Origin: Enterococcus ureasiticus
GTDB lineage: Bacteria; Bacillota; Bacilli; Lactobacillales; Enterococcaceae
DNA: 64,000 nucleotides
Assembly: GCF_001730285.1 (NCBI RefSeq)
Contig: NZ_MIJZ01000015.1
Coordinates: 1-64,000 of the forward strand
Direction: 5' to 3'
Below are positions 34,603 through 44,184 of the stretch, piece by piece. Below the pieces are notes generated by a model. It had not been told where the DNA came from, searched no databases, and was given only the letters and a program-made list of their open reading frames with translations. Each line of letters starts with the position of its first letter. Positions within the stretch are counted from its first letter, which is position 1. Both the position numbers and the translations under genes were made by a program.

Positions 34603-36408
34603 ATGACTTATTCGCTCGTTTGGGATTTAGATAGCATTTTCCCAGGAGGTAGCCACTCGGTACAATTGGAACAACGCTTAACAGAATTGAAAGAGCAAAG
34701 CCAAACTTATCACCAGTTGATTGAACAATGGACACCAGAAAATGATGCTGATTATCAGGAATTACAACAAATTTTAACTTTACAAGGAAAAATTTCTGAT
34801 GGTTTTTCACAGTGCAGCAGCTTTATCACGGCTTTATCATCTGCTGACACAAAAGATAAAAAAGCCAAGATCTTATCTGGTGATCTCTTTTCGTTATTAC
34901 CTGCGATTCAGTTAGCAGAAACTATTTTTACTAAAAAATTGACAGAAATTTCTGATGAACATTGGCAAACATTAACAGCTTTACCTGCCTTTGAATCGAT
35001 TGCGTTTCGTTTAAATGAAATTCGTCGTGATGGTATGCAGCTACTATCTGAGCAAGAAGAAAATATTATCAATACATTGTCTTTAGACGGGCTTAACGCT
35101 TGGAGTAGCCATTATGATACGATTGTGGCAAGTATTTCGATTCCATTTACAGAAGATGGGCAAACGTTATCTCTTTCGGCTGGTCAAGCATTTAATCGGA
35201 TGATGAGTGACCCTAACGCAGAGGTTCGTGCACAACTATTCAACGAATGGGAAAAGGCATGGAGCGAGAGATCGCCATTACTAGCAGATACCTTAAATCA
35301 TTTGGATGGCTTCCGTTTAAGTGAATACAAACTACATGGTGTCTCTGATTTCTTAGAAAAACCATTAAACTATAACCGTATGCAAAAAGAAACGTTGGAT
35401 GTTATGTGGGTAACCATTCAAAAGAATAAACAGCCTTTTGTCGATTTCTTGACGCGTAAAGCACAATTATTTGGAAAAGAAAAAATGGACTGGCAAGACC
35501 AAGATGCTCCTATCATTTTAGGTGATTTAAAAGAAAAAACATATAGTTTTGATGAAGCCGCAGAATTTATTTTAGAAAACTTTGAAAAATTCAGTCCAAA
35601 AATGGCGACATTTGCTAAAGATGCTTTTGAAAAAAGCTGGATCGAAGCAGAAGATCGTCCAGATAAACGCCCAGGCGGCTATTGTACTGAACTTCCTGAA
35701 ACCAAAGAATCTAGAATTTTTATGACATTTGGAAACTCGATCAATGAAGTCGCAACATTAGCTCACGAATTGGGCCATGCATTCCATAGCAGCGTGATGT
35801 GGGATCTTCCAGCACTTGATCGGGAATACGCGATGAACGTCGCAGAAACGGCTAGCACGTTCGCAGAATTGATTGTTGCAGATGCAACGCTTAAGGAAGC
35901 CGCAACCCCAGAAGAAAAAATCAATTTATTAGACACAAAGATGCAAAATGCAATTGCCATGTTTATGAATATCCATTCTCGCTTCATTTTTGAAAACAGC
36001 TTTTATGAAGCTCGTCAAAAAGGATTGCTTAGTGAAGATGAAATAACTGAGTTGATGCTTGACGCTCAAAAAGAAAGTTATCAAGATAGTTTAGGGACTT
36101 ATCATCCTCATTTTTGGGCAAGTAAACTGCATTTCTTTATTGATGATGTACCTTTTTATAATTTCCCTTACACATTCGGCTACTTGTTCAGTATGGGGAT
36201 TTATGCCTATGCGAATAAACAAGGCAGTGATTTTGAAGATCAATACATTGCCTTACTTCGTGACACTGCATCAATGACTTCAGAAGACTTAGCTAAGAAA
36301 CATCTTGGTGTTGATTTAACCAAACCTGATTTCTGGCAAGCAGGGATCGACCAAGTCATCAAAGATGTGAATGAGTTTATGGCATTAACAGAAGAATATA
36401 TTAAATAG
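34603..36408 (+). CDS. pepF: Oligoendopeptidase F, M3B family
   Basis: A cytosolic zinc peptidase of 601 residues. The catalytic HEXXH is in LAHELGHAFHS (His388, Glu389, His392), with the third ligand Glu in NVAETASTFAELIV. The C-terminal YHPHFWASKLHFFIDDVPFYNFPYTFGYLFSMGIY block is typical of the PepF/M3 family. It hydrolyses peptides of about 7-17 residues. AGAAAGAAGGA precedes the ATG, and a hairpin follows the stop. It is a single-gene unit. Confidence 0.93.
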   Translation: MTYSLVWDLDSIFPGGSHSVQLEQRLTELKEQSQTYHQLIEQWTPENDADYQELQQILTLQGKISDGFSQCSSFITALSSADTKDKKAKILSGDLFSLLPAIQLAETIFTKKLTEISDEHWQTLTALPAFESIAFRLNEIRRDGMQLLSEQEENIINTLSLDGLNAWSSHYDTIVASISIPFTEDGQTLSLSAGQAFNRMMSDPNAEVRAQLFNEWEKAWSERSPLLADTLNHLDGFRLSEYKLHGVSDFLEKPLNYNRMQKETLDVMWVTIQKNKQPFVDFLTRKAQLFGKEKMDWQDQDAPIILGDLKEKTYSFDEAAEFILENFEKFSPKMATFAKDAFEKSWIEAEDRPDKRPGGYCTELPETKESRIFMTFGNSINEVATLAHELGHAFHSSVMWDLPALDREYAMNVAETASTFAELIVADATLKEAATPEEKINLLDTKMQNAIAMFMNIHSRFIFENSFYEARQKGLLSEDEITELMLDAQKESYQDSLGTYHPHFWASKLHFFIDDVPFYNFPYTFGYLFSMGIYAYANKQGSDFEDQYIALLRDTASMTSEDLAKKHLGVDLTKPDFWQAGIDQVIKDVNEFMALTEEYIK

Positions 36409-36414
36409 TATTGA

Positions 36415-36450
36415 GAAGCTTCAACGTTTTTTCGTTGAAGTTTCTTTTTA
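36415..36450 (+). terminator. Terminator of pepF
   Basis: GAAGCTTCAACG pairs with CGTTGAAGTTTC around a T-rich loop and is followed by a T-run. Confidence 0.8.
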
Positions 36451-36466
36451 ATTTGTATACAAAAAA

Positions 36467-36490
36467 AGAACCAGACAATTGTCTGGTTCT
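36467..36490 (-). terminator. Terminator of the NlpC/P60 hydrolase gene
   Basis: AGAACCAGACAA and TTGTCTGGTTCT form a perfect stem; T residues follow on the minus strand. Confidence 0.8.
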
Positions 36491-36512
36491 GAAATTATTA
36501 AGTTAAACTTGA

Positions 36513-37805
36513 TTACATACGTACAGCGAAGCTTGGTGTAAATGAACCAACGTTACTGTATTGAACACCTGTACTTGGATCACCAGCGTGGATATAACCG
36601 CCACCACCTGTAGCAATCGCTACGTGGTAAGAAGCACCCGGGCTACCCCAGAAGTATAAATCTCCAGCTTGAGCTTCACCTACAGAAATACGTGTACCAG
36701 CACTTTCTTGTGCAGTAGTAACTCGACCTAATTGACGCCCAGTAGCTGCGAATGCGTAATAAACTAATCCAGAGCAGTCAAAACTATCTGGTCCTTGAGC
36801 ACCCCAAACGTATGGTTTACCAACTTGTGCTGCTGCTACAGAGATTGCAGAACCGCCAGTTGATGGTGGTAAAACTGGTTTTTCTGGTTCTGGCGTTGGT
36901 ATTACTGGATCTGGAGTCGGTGTAACCGCTCCGCCGCCTCCACCATTATTAACAGGAGGTGTTACAACACCTGAATTATTATTTTCTGTTGAACTACCTG
37001 TTGTTGATTCTTCAGTAGTTGAAGATGAAGCAGTTGTTGTGCTTGGCGTTGTTGCTTTAGCTTCTTCGGCTGCTTTTTTAGCATTAGCTGCTACTGCTTT
37101 TTCTTGTTCAGCAATACGTGCTTGTTCTGCGATTGCTGCTTCTTTTTCTTTCACTAATCCAGCTTTTTGATCTTCAGCAGTTGCTCTTTCAGCAGCTAAT
37201 GTTGTTTGTAATACATTCAAATCAGCTTCTGCTTTAATAAGATCGCCTTTTTGTGCTTCAAGTTCTACTTGGTTATCTTGAAGTTCTTGTAATTTTTCTT
37301 CGTTTTCAGCTTTTTTAGATTCAACTGATTTTTTATCTTCTTGTTGTTGTTTTACTAAATCGTTGTTTGCATTAACAATTGTAGACATAGCAGTTACACG
37401 AGTAATAGCATCAGAAACTGATTTTGCATTCAATAATGCATCCATGTAGCTTGTGCTGTTACCGTTAACTTGTACGTCACGTGCTTGGTTTTGAATAGCC
37501 ACTTCACGTTTTTCGATACGTTTAGTTAATTGAGAGATTTCTTTTTCTAAGTTAGTAGATGTTGTTCTTAATTTGCCTTGTTCAGCTAATAGTGTTTCTG
37601 CTTTTTCGTTAATAGACGCTACTTGATTTTGTACTGCAGCCACTTGGCTTTGAGCGTCAGCTTCTTGAGATTTCAATCCTGAAATTGTTTGATCTTTTTG
37701 TTGAATTTTAGAGTCCACTTCATCTGCTGATGAAACTAACGGTAATGCTACAGATGTAAGGGTTAATGAGCAAATCATTAGTAATGGTAATATACTTTTT
37801 TTCAA
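36513..37805 (-). CDS. SagA-like secreted peptidoglycan hydrolase, coiled-coil plus NlpC/P60
   Basis: A protein of 430 residues. The signal peptide ends near SSADE; residues about 30-245 form a long coiled coil (PcsB/SagA type); a Thr/Ser/Gly/Pro-rich linker spans about 250-315; and the NlpC/P60 domain covers about 318-430 with Cys in FDCSGLVYYAF, His in SYHVAIATG and His in YIHAGDP. Such enzymes cut muropeptide stem links, and SagA is known for septal cleavage in enterococci. The start is TTG at 37805 with GGAGG eight bases before it. It shares its promoter layout and N-terminal half with the next gene upstream, differing in the catalytic domain. Confidence 0.9.
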   Translation of the reverse strand: MKKSILPLLMICSLTLTSVALPLVSSADEVDSKIQQKDQTISGLKSQEADAQSQVAAVQNQVASINEKAETLLAEQGKLRTTSTNLEKEISQLTKRIEKREVAIQNQARDVQVNGNSTSYMDALLNAKSVSDAITRVTAMSTIVNANNDLVKQQQEDKKSVESKKAENEEKLQELQDNQVELEAQKGDLIKAEADLNVLQTTLAAERATAEDQKAGLVKEKEAAIAEQARIAEQEKAVAANAKKAAEEAKATTPSTTTASSSTTEESTTGSSTENNNSGVVTPPVNNGGGGGAVTPTPDPVIPTPEPEKPVLPPSTGGSAISVAAAQVGKPYVWGAQGPDSFDCSGLVYYAFAATGRQLGRVTTAQESAGTRISVGEAQAGDLYFWGSPGASYHVAIATGGGGYIHAGDPSTGVQYSNVGSFTPSFAVRM

Positions 37806-37887
37806 AATTCATTCCTCCGACTTTTTACTTATAATAAATTCGTTCATCGTTTGAGTAATTTTCATTCTTATTATTGACAACGAAATC

Positions 37888-37931
37888 ATTGTATCATAAT
37901 CACATGTCATACATATAAAATTAATGTTACA
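37888..37931 (-). promoter_or_regulatory. Promoter of the NlpC/P60 gene, shared architecture
   Basis: An extended -10, TGATACAAT, stands 32 bases after TGTAAC-N5-TTTTAT, resembling a WalR/YycF box (TGTWAH-N5-TGTWAH) with a poor second half. Spacing and many bases are the same at 39584-39627. No good -35 is seen, which suggests activator dependence. Confidence 0.5.
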
Positions 37932-38117
37932 GGAGTATTTCATTTTTGATAGTTCAAAATGACAGTCAACGTAATGGGTTTTAAGCAGGCTAAGAACGTA
38001 TGAAACACAGCATTTAGAAGTATTTCATAGGATAAAATATTTTAGGATCGAATGATAAACTACCAAAACGTAATACTGATTCTTTTACCATACTTCATCC
38101 AACACTATATTACAAAT

Positions 38118-38159
38118 AATCCCCATCCACAAAACCAATAGATTTTGCGAATGGGGATT
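38118..38159 (-). terminator. Terminator of the CHAP hydrolase gene
   Basis: AATCCCCAT and ATGGGGATT form a stem beyond the stop codon. The rest of the gap between 37932 and 38117 shows no further gene. Confidence 0.65.
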
Positions 38160-38176
38160 TACTTTATCAGTTTAAC

Positions 38177-39502
38177 TTATCCTGGAAAACGCCATACAAC
38201 AGCTCTAAAGTTTGCTGCATATGGACTTGGTGTCCAACCTGTTGTTGTTGAGACATACCCAGAACCTGCTGGATTATTTGATTCCACGATTTGAACAGAA
38301 CTACCGTTGACTCCAACGACTAAGACTGTGTGAACGCCATCCAACCAAGCATCAGGGCTAAGAGAGTTTTCGTATTGAACAACATCTCCGACTTGAACAT
38401 CAGACCAAGAGACTTGAACGGCTCCTGATTGCGTGTATCCACTATGTGGACCACCTGGTGAGAATCTAACACCTGCTGCATTTAGCCAATTTTGTACGGC
38501 TACAATACACTCACCGCTTTGGCCCCAACCAGTTGGGTTTGTCTGACCAACAGCATTTAAAGCGATTTGCGCTGCTTTTTTCTTCGCCTCTGACACGCCG
38601 CCAGTACCGATACTGCTACCACCGCCAGTATTACCACTAGGTTTTTCCGCTGGTTTTGGTGCTTCTTGAGTTGTATTTGTTGTACCATTTTCTTCTACAA
38701 GATTGGTTTGGACAAGACCAGGATTTGCAGCTTGTGCTTCTGCAAGTTTCTTAGCTGCTTCTGCATCTGCTTTTCTTTGTGCTTCTGCTTGTTTGACTTG
38801 CTTTGCTTGTTCTTCTTCTAATTTCTTTTGTGCCGCTGCTTTTTGTTCAACGTATTCAGATTTTTTACTTTCTTCTGTTGAGCGTTGTGCTTCTAAATCA
38901 TTTTTAGCAATTTCTTGTTCAATCTTCAATGTATTTAAAGAAGCTTGTTTTTCATTTAATTCTTTTGCAGACGTTTCTAACACTGAGATTTGTGATTCTA
39001 CAGTCTTTGTCTTTTTTTCTACATCTTTTTTATCAGAAGTTTGTTGTTCTAATAGATCATTATTCGCATTAACCAATGTTGTAATTCCTTGAACTCGGCT
39101 AATTGCATCAGAGATAGACTCAGAATTGATGATCACATCTAAATAGCTAGTACTTGTTCCACTTACTTGAACGTCACGAGCTTGATTACGCATTTGAACT
39201 TCTCTTTTTTGAATGCGGACATTCAAATCAGAAATCTCGCTGTATAATTTTGTGATTTCTGCTTTAAGTGTTTTTTCCTTTGCAGTTAATTCATCAATCT
39301 TAGTCGCAGTCGTTAACATATCGGATTCGATCGCGGCTACCTTAGTCGCGGCTTCTGACTCTTTTGTTTTTAATCCGTTGATGATTTCATCTTGTTGTCC
39401 AATCTTTGTATCATAGTCATCTGCAACTGCAGCCATAGGCAAAACAGCTGAGGTAAGCGTGATTGAACAAACCATCAATGCTGATAATATACTTTTTTTC
39501 AC
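38177..39502 (-). CDS. SagA/SalA-like secreted protein, coiled-coil plus CHAP-like domain
   Basis: A protein of 441 residues with a signal peptide (LSALMVCSITLTSAVLPMAAVADD) and coiled coil to about residue 250, very similar in pattern to the neighbouring hydrolase. The C-terminal ~125 residues differ: GQSGECIVAVQNWLNAAG and DGVHTVLVVGVNGSSVQIVESN give the Cys and His of a CHAP-type amidase/endopeptidase. The start is GTG at 39502 with GGAGG eight bases before it. It follows mreD, the position held by salA in E. faecalis as I recall it, so it is probably that orthologue. A role in septum splitting or wall turnover is inferred. Confidence 0.85.
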   Translation of the reverse strand: MKKSILSALMVCSITLTSAVLPMAAVADDYDTKIGQQDEIINGLKTKESEAATKVAAIESDMLTTATKIDELTAKEKTLKAEITKLYSEISDLNVRIQKREVQMRNQARDVQVSGTSTSYLDVIINSESISDAISRVQGITTLVNANNDLLEQQTSDKKDVEKKTKTVESQISVLETSAKELNEKQASLNTLKIEQEIAKNDLEAQRSTEESKKSEYVEQKAAAQKKLEEEQAKQVKQAEAQRKADAEAAKKLAEAQAANPGLVQTNLVEENGTTNTTQEAPKPAEKPSGNTGGGSSIGTGGVSEAKKKAAQIALNAVGQTNPTGWGQSGECIVAVQNWLNAAGVRFSPGGPHSGYTQSGAVQVSWSDVQVGDVVQYENSLSPDAWLDGVHTVLVVGVNGSSVQIVESNNPAGSGYVSTTTGWTPSPYAANFRAVVWRFPG

Positions 39503-39583
39503 TCTTTATTCCTCCGGTATTTACTTTATGTATTTATAATTTATGAGTATTTTTTCGGTCATATTTAATTCAGTAACGACGTA

Positions 39584-39627
39584 ATTGTAACATATCAGTA
39601 TGACATACAGATAAACAGGATATTACA
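39584..39627 (-). promoter_or_regulatory. Promoter of the CHAP hydrolase gene, shared architecture
   Basis: TGTAAT-N5-GTTTAT lies exactly as far from the extended -10 TGTTACAAT as in the promoter at 37888-37931. The segments TGTATG-CAT and TCGTT are also common to both without gaps. Confidence 0.5.
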
Positions 39628-39743
39628 AAATTGTTTCATGCAACATAATTAAATAACGTTTGAATTTTATAAAAAGATCAAGCGGATACGTTTTTAAATA
39701 CTATCACTATACTGTTTCAATTGCCTTACCAATAAAAAAGAGA

Positions 39744-40259
39744 CTATTCATTAGCGAACAATCTCTTTAGTGGATAAGAAAAAACAACAAAGATCAACAT
39801 ATTAAAAAGCAATGTTGGGCCTAAAACTTTCGTGATAAATAATAATGGCGCTACATTTGATATATGGAAAACAATTTGAAGTCCTACTGCAATCAATTCA
39901 TACGTAGTTACAAAAATAATCATTCCAAAAAATGCTGTCAGCAGATTCGTATGGACCACTCGTTGGAATCGGTACATCATCATAACTGTCGCTGTTAATG
40001 CAACTGTATAAATGCCAATAATCCCAATATAATAACTATCACAAATCATGCCCAAAACCACAGCTGTAATCACCAAATAGCGTTTAGATAAATTAGGTAC
40101 CGCCATCAAAAATGCCAGCAACATAAAATGGGCATTTGCAAAATAGACGTTATCTGTTATATTCCGTGCAGCTTGAGTCAATTGACCGTCGAGCAGCATC
40201 AGTAAAAAGAAAACTACTGGCGCATAGTATTTAACATTTTCTTTTCGGATTAGTTGCAT
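39744..40259 (-). CDS. mreD: Rod-shape-determining protein MreD
   Basis: An integral membrane protein of 171 residues with about five helices and the family's dense hydrophobic pattern (VFFLLMLLDGQLT, YFANAHFMLLAFLMAV, YYIGIIGIYTVALTATVMM). It works with MreC and RodA/PBP2 in peripheral wall synthesis. It starts one base after the mreC stop codon, so the two are translationally coupled. In ovoid enterococci, which lack MreB, MreCD are thought to support sidewall growth. Confidence 0.88.
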   Translation of the reverse strand: MQLIRKENVKYYAPVVFFLLMLLDGQLTQAARNITDNVYFANAHFMLLAFLMAVPNLSKRYLVITAVVLGMICDSYYIGIIGIYTVALTATVMMMYRFQRVVHTNLLTAFFGMIIFVTTYELIAVGLQIVFHISNVAPLLFITKVLGPTLLFNMLIFVVFSYPLKRLFANE

Positions 40260-40260
40260 C

Positions 40261-41121
40261 TTACTCCCCCGCTCCAGCTAGTCTCTTGATGATCGTTACA
40301 ACGGGTATATTATACATTTCAGCATAAGGCTTAACATAAACTTCTCGATCTAAACCATAACTATCTGGTTTAACTTTTTGAACCACACCAACAGGTAAAT
40401 TCGCTGGAGAGTTTTGCCCTAATCCAGATGTTTGAACAATATCGCCTTCTTTGATATCCATATCACCCACTAGTTGGCTAACGATCAATGTATTTTCTTT
40501 ATCATCATATTTTTTTAACAAACCATATGAATCGCCTTTTTCCGAATTGATTTGGACAGGAAAATGATTTGAATTTTGATTTTTAGATGTCAATAATTCA
40601 ACTTTAGATGATGTCGCGTTCACTTCAACCACACGACCGATCAACCCTTTTTGAGCTAAAACTGCCATATTTGGTTCGATGCCGTCATTTGAACCTCGAT
40701 CAACGACCAATAAATCTTGCCACATGTCAGGAGAACGAGTAACAACTGTTGCTGTTACTTTCTCATAATTACCTAGTGTCTCATTCAAAGATAATTCTTT
40801 TTTCAATGCTTCGTTTTCTTTTTTTAAGTTGTCATTTTGGATAGAGAGTTCACCATATCCATCAATTCTTTCTTTCAAGCGTTCATTTTCATCGTAAGTG
40901 TTAAAAAGTGTACTGATTGACGATACACCATTGCTGATTGCTTTACCTGGAAATGAGATAACTTTGTCAACAAAGCCTACGCTATCGTTGACTGCTGATT
41001 GACCAAGATTCGTCTTCCCGCTATTTGCTCTATGCGCTGCGGTCAAACTAATGATCGTCACCACAATGATCACTATGATCAGTGTGATAATTATATTTTT
41101 ATTTGGATTAAATTTTTTCAC
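40261..41121 (-). CDS. mreC: Cell shape protein MreC
   Basis: A protein of about 286 residues: a short cytoplasmic stretch, one membrane helix (IIITLIIVIIVVTIISLTAA), a coiled coil (ERLKERIDGYGELSIQNDNL) and the beta-rich MreC domain (VTATVVTRSPDMWQDLLVVDRGSNDGI, LIGRVVEV, GDIVQTSGLGQNSPANLPVG). I take GTG at 41121 as start, preceded by GGGGTG; the frame extends to 41181 but without a better site. It scaffolds elongation-type wall synthesis with MreD. Confidence 0.9.
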   Translation of the reverse strand: MKKFNPNKNIIITLIIVIIVVTIISLTAAHRANSGKTNLGQSAVNDSVGFVDKVISFPGKAISNGVSSISTLFNTYDENERLKERIDGYGELSIQNDNLKKENEALKKELSLNETLGNYEKVTATVVTRSPDMWQDLLVVDRGSNDGIEPNMAVLAQKGLIGRVVEVNATSSKVELLTSKNQNSNHFPVQINSEKGDSYGLLKKYDDKENTLIVSQLVGDMDIKEGDIVQTSGLGQNSPANLPVGVVQKVKPDSYGLDREVYVKPYAEMYNIPVVTIIKRLAGAGE

Positions 41122-41239
41122 ATCGACACCCCGACTAATCTTTAGACTGATAGCAATAATTTTACCACTAATTAGAGGCAAACAAAAGAGCTGTGGTGCG
41201 TCTTTACCTATTTTTATTAAATAAAGTCGTTTTCACAAA

Positions 41240-41273
41240 AAAGCAGAGTAGGCTAAACACCATACTCTGCTTT
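41240..41273 (-). terminator. Terminator after pnp
   Basis: AAAGCAGAGTA pairs perfectly with TACTCTGCTTT. It separates pnp from mreC. Confidence 0.8.
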
Positions 41274-41307
41274 AATCAAATGTAAATCAAAAGCAAATTT
41301 CTATTGC

Positions 41308-43422
41308 TTATTTTTCTTTATTTTCTTCAGTCAATAACGCTTTACGTGAAACATTCACGCGACCTTGTTTGTCGATTTCAGTAACTTTCACAAGAACTTC
41401 ATCGCCAAGTTTTACAATATCTTCAACGTTATTGACACGTTCATTCGCTAATTGAGAAATATGAACTAATCCGTCTTTCCCTTTGATCAAGTTAACGAAT
41501 GCGCCGAATTTTTCGATACGCACAACTTTACCAAGGTAAACTTGTCCAACTTCTACTTCTTTTGTCAACTCTTCAATGATCTTGATCGCTTTTTTGATCA
41601 TATCAGCATCAGCAGAGGCAATACTTACATTACCTTCTTGATCGATATCGATCTTCACGCCAGTTTCATCAATGATTCCGTTGATTGTTTCTCCGCCTTT
41701 ACCAATAACGTCTTTGATTTTGGCTGGAGCGATTTGGATCATTTCGATTTTCGGTGCGTATTTGCTTAACTCTGGACGAGGTTCAGCCAATGTTGATGTC
41801 AATTCAGCAAGAATTTCCATACGGGCTTTTTTCGCTTGAGTCAATGCTTCTGTCAAGATTTGTTCAGTGATCCCTTGGATTTTGATATCCATTTGTAGTG
41901 CTGTGATTCCACCTTTTGTTCCAGCAACTTTGAAGTCCATGTCGCCTAGGTGATCTTCTAAGCCTTGGATATCTGTTAAAATCGTATAGTTTTCGCCATC
42001 GCTGACAAGACCCATCGCAATTCCGGCAACTGGCGCTTTGATTGGTACACCAGCATCCATCAAGGCTAAGATTCCTGCACAGATACTTGCTTGTGAAGAA
42101 GAACCATTTGATTCTAAAACTTCTGATACAACACGGATCATGTATGGGAAGTCTGCTTCGTCCGGAATAATTTGCGCCATCGCACGTTCACCTAAAGCAC
42201 CGTGACCGATTTCACGACGGCCAGGAGATCCCGCACGACCTGTTGAGCCCACAGAGAATTGTGGAAAATTATAATGATGAATGAAACGTTTGCTGTCTTC
42301 AACACCTAGACCATCGATGATTTGATGTTCACCAAGCGGTGCTAACGTTACTACAGACAACGCTTGTGTTTGTCCACGAGTGAATAATCCTGAACCATGA
42401 ACACGCGGTAAAATACCAACTTCTGAAGCCAATGGACGGATTTCGTCTAATTTACGGCCATCAGGACGGATTTTATCGATCGTGATCAATTCACGAACTA
42501 CATCTTTTTCTAGGTCTTCAGCGATTTGTTTTACTTCTTTAGCCACTTGCGCTTCTTCTTCGTGACCAGCAAATTTTTCAGCATATGCTTCTTTTAATTG
42601 ATCTTTGATTGCATCGATATTGACTTCACGAGCTAGTTTTTCTTCTGTCATAACGGCTTCTTTCATTGAAGCGTAATATGCATCGAAGATTTCTTTTTTC
42701 AAGTCAGCATCAACTTGTAATAATTTGATTTCCATTTTTTCTTTACCGACAGCGGCAACGATTTCTTCTTGGAAAGCCACTAATTCTTTGATTGCATCGA
42801 AACCGAAAAGTAACGCACCTAGCATATCTTCTTCAGATACTTCTTTAGCACCACTTTCAACCATGTTGATTGCTTTTTTCGTTCCAGCAACGGTTAATTC
42901 GATATCTGTTTTTTCAGTTTGTTCAACGGTTGGGTTCAATACGTACTCACCATCAACACGACCAACATCAACACCTGCGATTGGTCCGTCAAATGGAATA
43001 TCTGAAATCGCTAAAGCTAAAGACGAACCAAACATTGCAGCCATCTCTGGTGTGCAATCTTGTTCCACGCTCATTACAGTATTTGTGATTTGAACTTCAT
43101 TACGGAATCCTTCCGCAAACATCGGACGGATCGGACGGTCAATTAAACGAGCCGTTAATGTTGCGCGTTCACTTGGACGACCTTCACGTTTGATAAATCC
43201 GCCTGGAATTTTACCCACGGAGTACATTTTTTCTTCGTAATTTACTGTTAATGGAAAGAAATCAAAGTCTCTCGCATCTTTTGAAGCTACTGCTGCACTT
43301 AGTACTACTGTATCTCCATAACGAACTAATACTGCGCCGTTTGCTTGTTTGGCTAATTGGCCAACTTCAACTTGTAAAGGACGTCCGCCCCAAGTTGTTT
43401 TGAACACTTGTTTTTCTGACAT
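41308..43422 (-). CDS. pnp: Polyribonucleotide nucleotidyltransferase
   Basis: A protein of 704 residues, full length for PNPase. Two RNase PH domains are visible ([25 protein letters not shown] at the start; [22 protein letters not shown] and [23 protein letters not shown] in the second), then KH ([18 protein letters not shown]) and S1 ([31 protein letters not shown]). It degrades RNA 3'-5' phosphorolytically. It lies downstream of rpsO on the same strand, and its leader holds a long hairpin. Confidence 0.96.
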   Translation of the reverse strand: MSEKQVFKTTWGGRPLQVEVGQLAKQANGAVLVRYGDTVVLSAAVASKDARDFDFFPLTVNYEEKMYSVGKIPGGFIKREGRPSERATLTARLIDRPIRPMFAEGFRNEVQITNTVMSVEQDCTPEMAAMFGSSLALAISDIPFDGPIAGVDVGRVDGEYVLNPTVEQTEKTDIELTVAGTKKAINMVESGAKEVSEEDMLGALLFGFDAIKELVAFQEEIVAAVGKEKMEIKLLQVDADLKKEIFDAYYASMKEAVMTEEKLAREVNIDAIKDQLKEAYAEKFAGHEEEAQVAKEVKQIAEDLEKDVVRELITIDKIRPDGRKLDEIRPLASEVGILPRVHGSGLFTRGQTQALSVVTLAPLGEHQIIDGLGVEDSKRFIHHYNFPQFSVGSTGRAGSPGRREIGHGALGERAMAQIIPDEADFPYMIRVVSEVLESNGSSSQASICAGILALMDAGVPIKAPVAGIAMGLVSDGENYTILTDIQGLEDHLGDMDFKVAGTKGGITALQMDIKIQGITEQILTEALTQAKKARMEILAELTSTLAEPRPELSKYAPKIEMIQIAPAKIKDVIGKGGETINGIIDETGVKIDIDQEGNVSIASADADMIKKAIKIIEELTKEVEVGQVYLGKVVRIEKFGAFVNLIKGKDGLVHISQLANERVNNVEDIVKLGDEVLVKVTEIDKQGRVNVSRKALLTEENKEK

Positions 43423-43446
43423 GTATCTCTTCTCCTTTGATTCTTC

Positions 43447-43534
43447 GGAAAAGTTAGACTACTACTAAACAAATGAAAAGATTCAAAAAAATTGAGTCCT
43501 TTTATTTGGTTAGTAGATTCATTCGAACTTTCCA
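43447..43534 (-). ncRNA. Long hairpin in the pnp leader
   Basis: CTACTAAAC plus AAATGAAAAG (43462-43480) pairs with CTTTTATTTG plus GTTAGTAG (43499-43516) with one mismatch and one bulge. The stem extends inward (ATTCAA/TTGAGT) and outward (GGAAAAGTT/AACTTTCC). A long RNase III-cleaved leader hairpin mediates pnp autoregulation in E. coli; a similar role here is inferred from position and shape only. Confidence 0.6.
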
Positions 43535-43593
43535 AAGATGATGATTTTTTAGTATTTTAAGGACACTCAACCTTTGCTTTTAAATAAGCTAAA

Positions 43594-43620
43594 AAGCGAG
43601 GTTCGTTACGAATCTCGCTT
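43594..43620 (-). terminator. Hairpin after rpsO
   Basis: AAGCGAG and CTCGCTT pair around an internally paired loop, 14 bases after the rpsO stop codon. The following T-run is modest, so read-through into pnp is possible. Confidence 0.65.
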
Positions 43621-43633
43621 CTCTAGTGTTTGA

Positions 43634-43903
43634 TTAACGACGTAATCCTAAACGTTCGATCAATACGCGGTAACGTTGGATGTCAGTCTTACGTAAGTAA
43701 GCTAACAAGTTACGACGGTGACCAATTTTTTTCATTAGTCCACGGTAAGAATGATGATCTTTTTTGTGAACGCGAGCGTGTTCATTCAAGTGATTGATAT
43801 CAGCAGTTAATACAGCAATCTGTACTTCTGGTGAACCAGTATCTCCTTCATGACGAGCGTATTCGCTAATGATTTCGTTTTTCTTTTCTTTTGACATTGC
43901 CAT
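43634..43903 (-). CDS. rpsO: Ribosomal protein uS15
   Basis: An 89-residue protein with all S15 blocks: [41 protein letters not shown] and [15 protein letters not shown] take ATG at 43903 with GAGGTG before it; this gives the exact family length, whereas the frame runs on to 43969. It binds 16S rRNA helices 20-22. The next gene on the strand is pnp, the widely conserved arrangement. Confidence 0.96.
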   Translation of the reverse strand: MAMSKEKKNEIISEYARHEGDTGSPEVQIAVLTADINHLNEHARVHKKDHHSYRGLMKKIGHRRNLLAYLRKTDIQRYRVLIERLGLRR

Positions 43904-44075
43904 GTTTTTCACCTCTTCTTTAATAGTCATCTTCTTACTGAGTAATGCGTTGGTGATTCGCACAACCAAGTAAAAGACGGTACGTTTCCATACAGGTATA
44001 CTTTACAGGAAAATTTTTTAAAATGCAAGACCAAGCTCAATTCATCCACTGTTTTTTGAACAATTTATCCCCATT

Positions 44076-44104
44076 TTGAATGGTTTTGTGATAAACTGTA
44101 TAGG
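44076..44104 (+). promoter_or_regulatory. Probable def promoter
   Basis: TTGAAT and TATAGG are spaced by 17 bases, about 80 bases before the def start. Confidence 0.45.
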
Positions 44105-44184
44105 CGAATAAATACATTAATGGAAAGATTTAATTTCTGACTGAGACTGACCTAGACTTTTAAATATAAAGGAGGAATTATTCC

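Noticed and set aside
34508-34810. Open frame on the minus strand over the start of pepF
   Set aside because: It lies opposite a well-supported coding region and has no family features.
36841-37100. Simple-sequence region in the NlpC/P60 gene as a possible repeat element or CRISPR-like array
   Set aside because: It is the low-complexity Thr/Ser/Gly/Pro linker typical of this protein type; no regular spacers.
43353-43535. 60-codon minus-strand frame in the pnp leader
   Set aside because: It runs through the leader hairpin and the start of pnp in another frame; no ribosome site.
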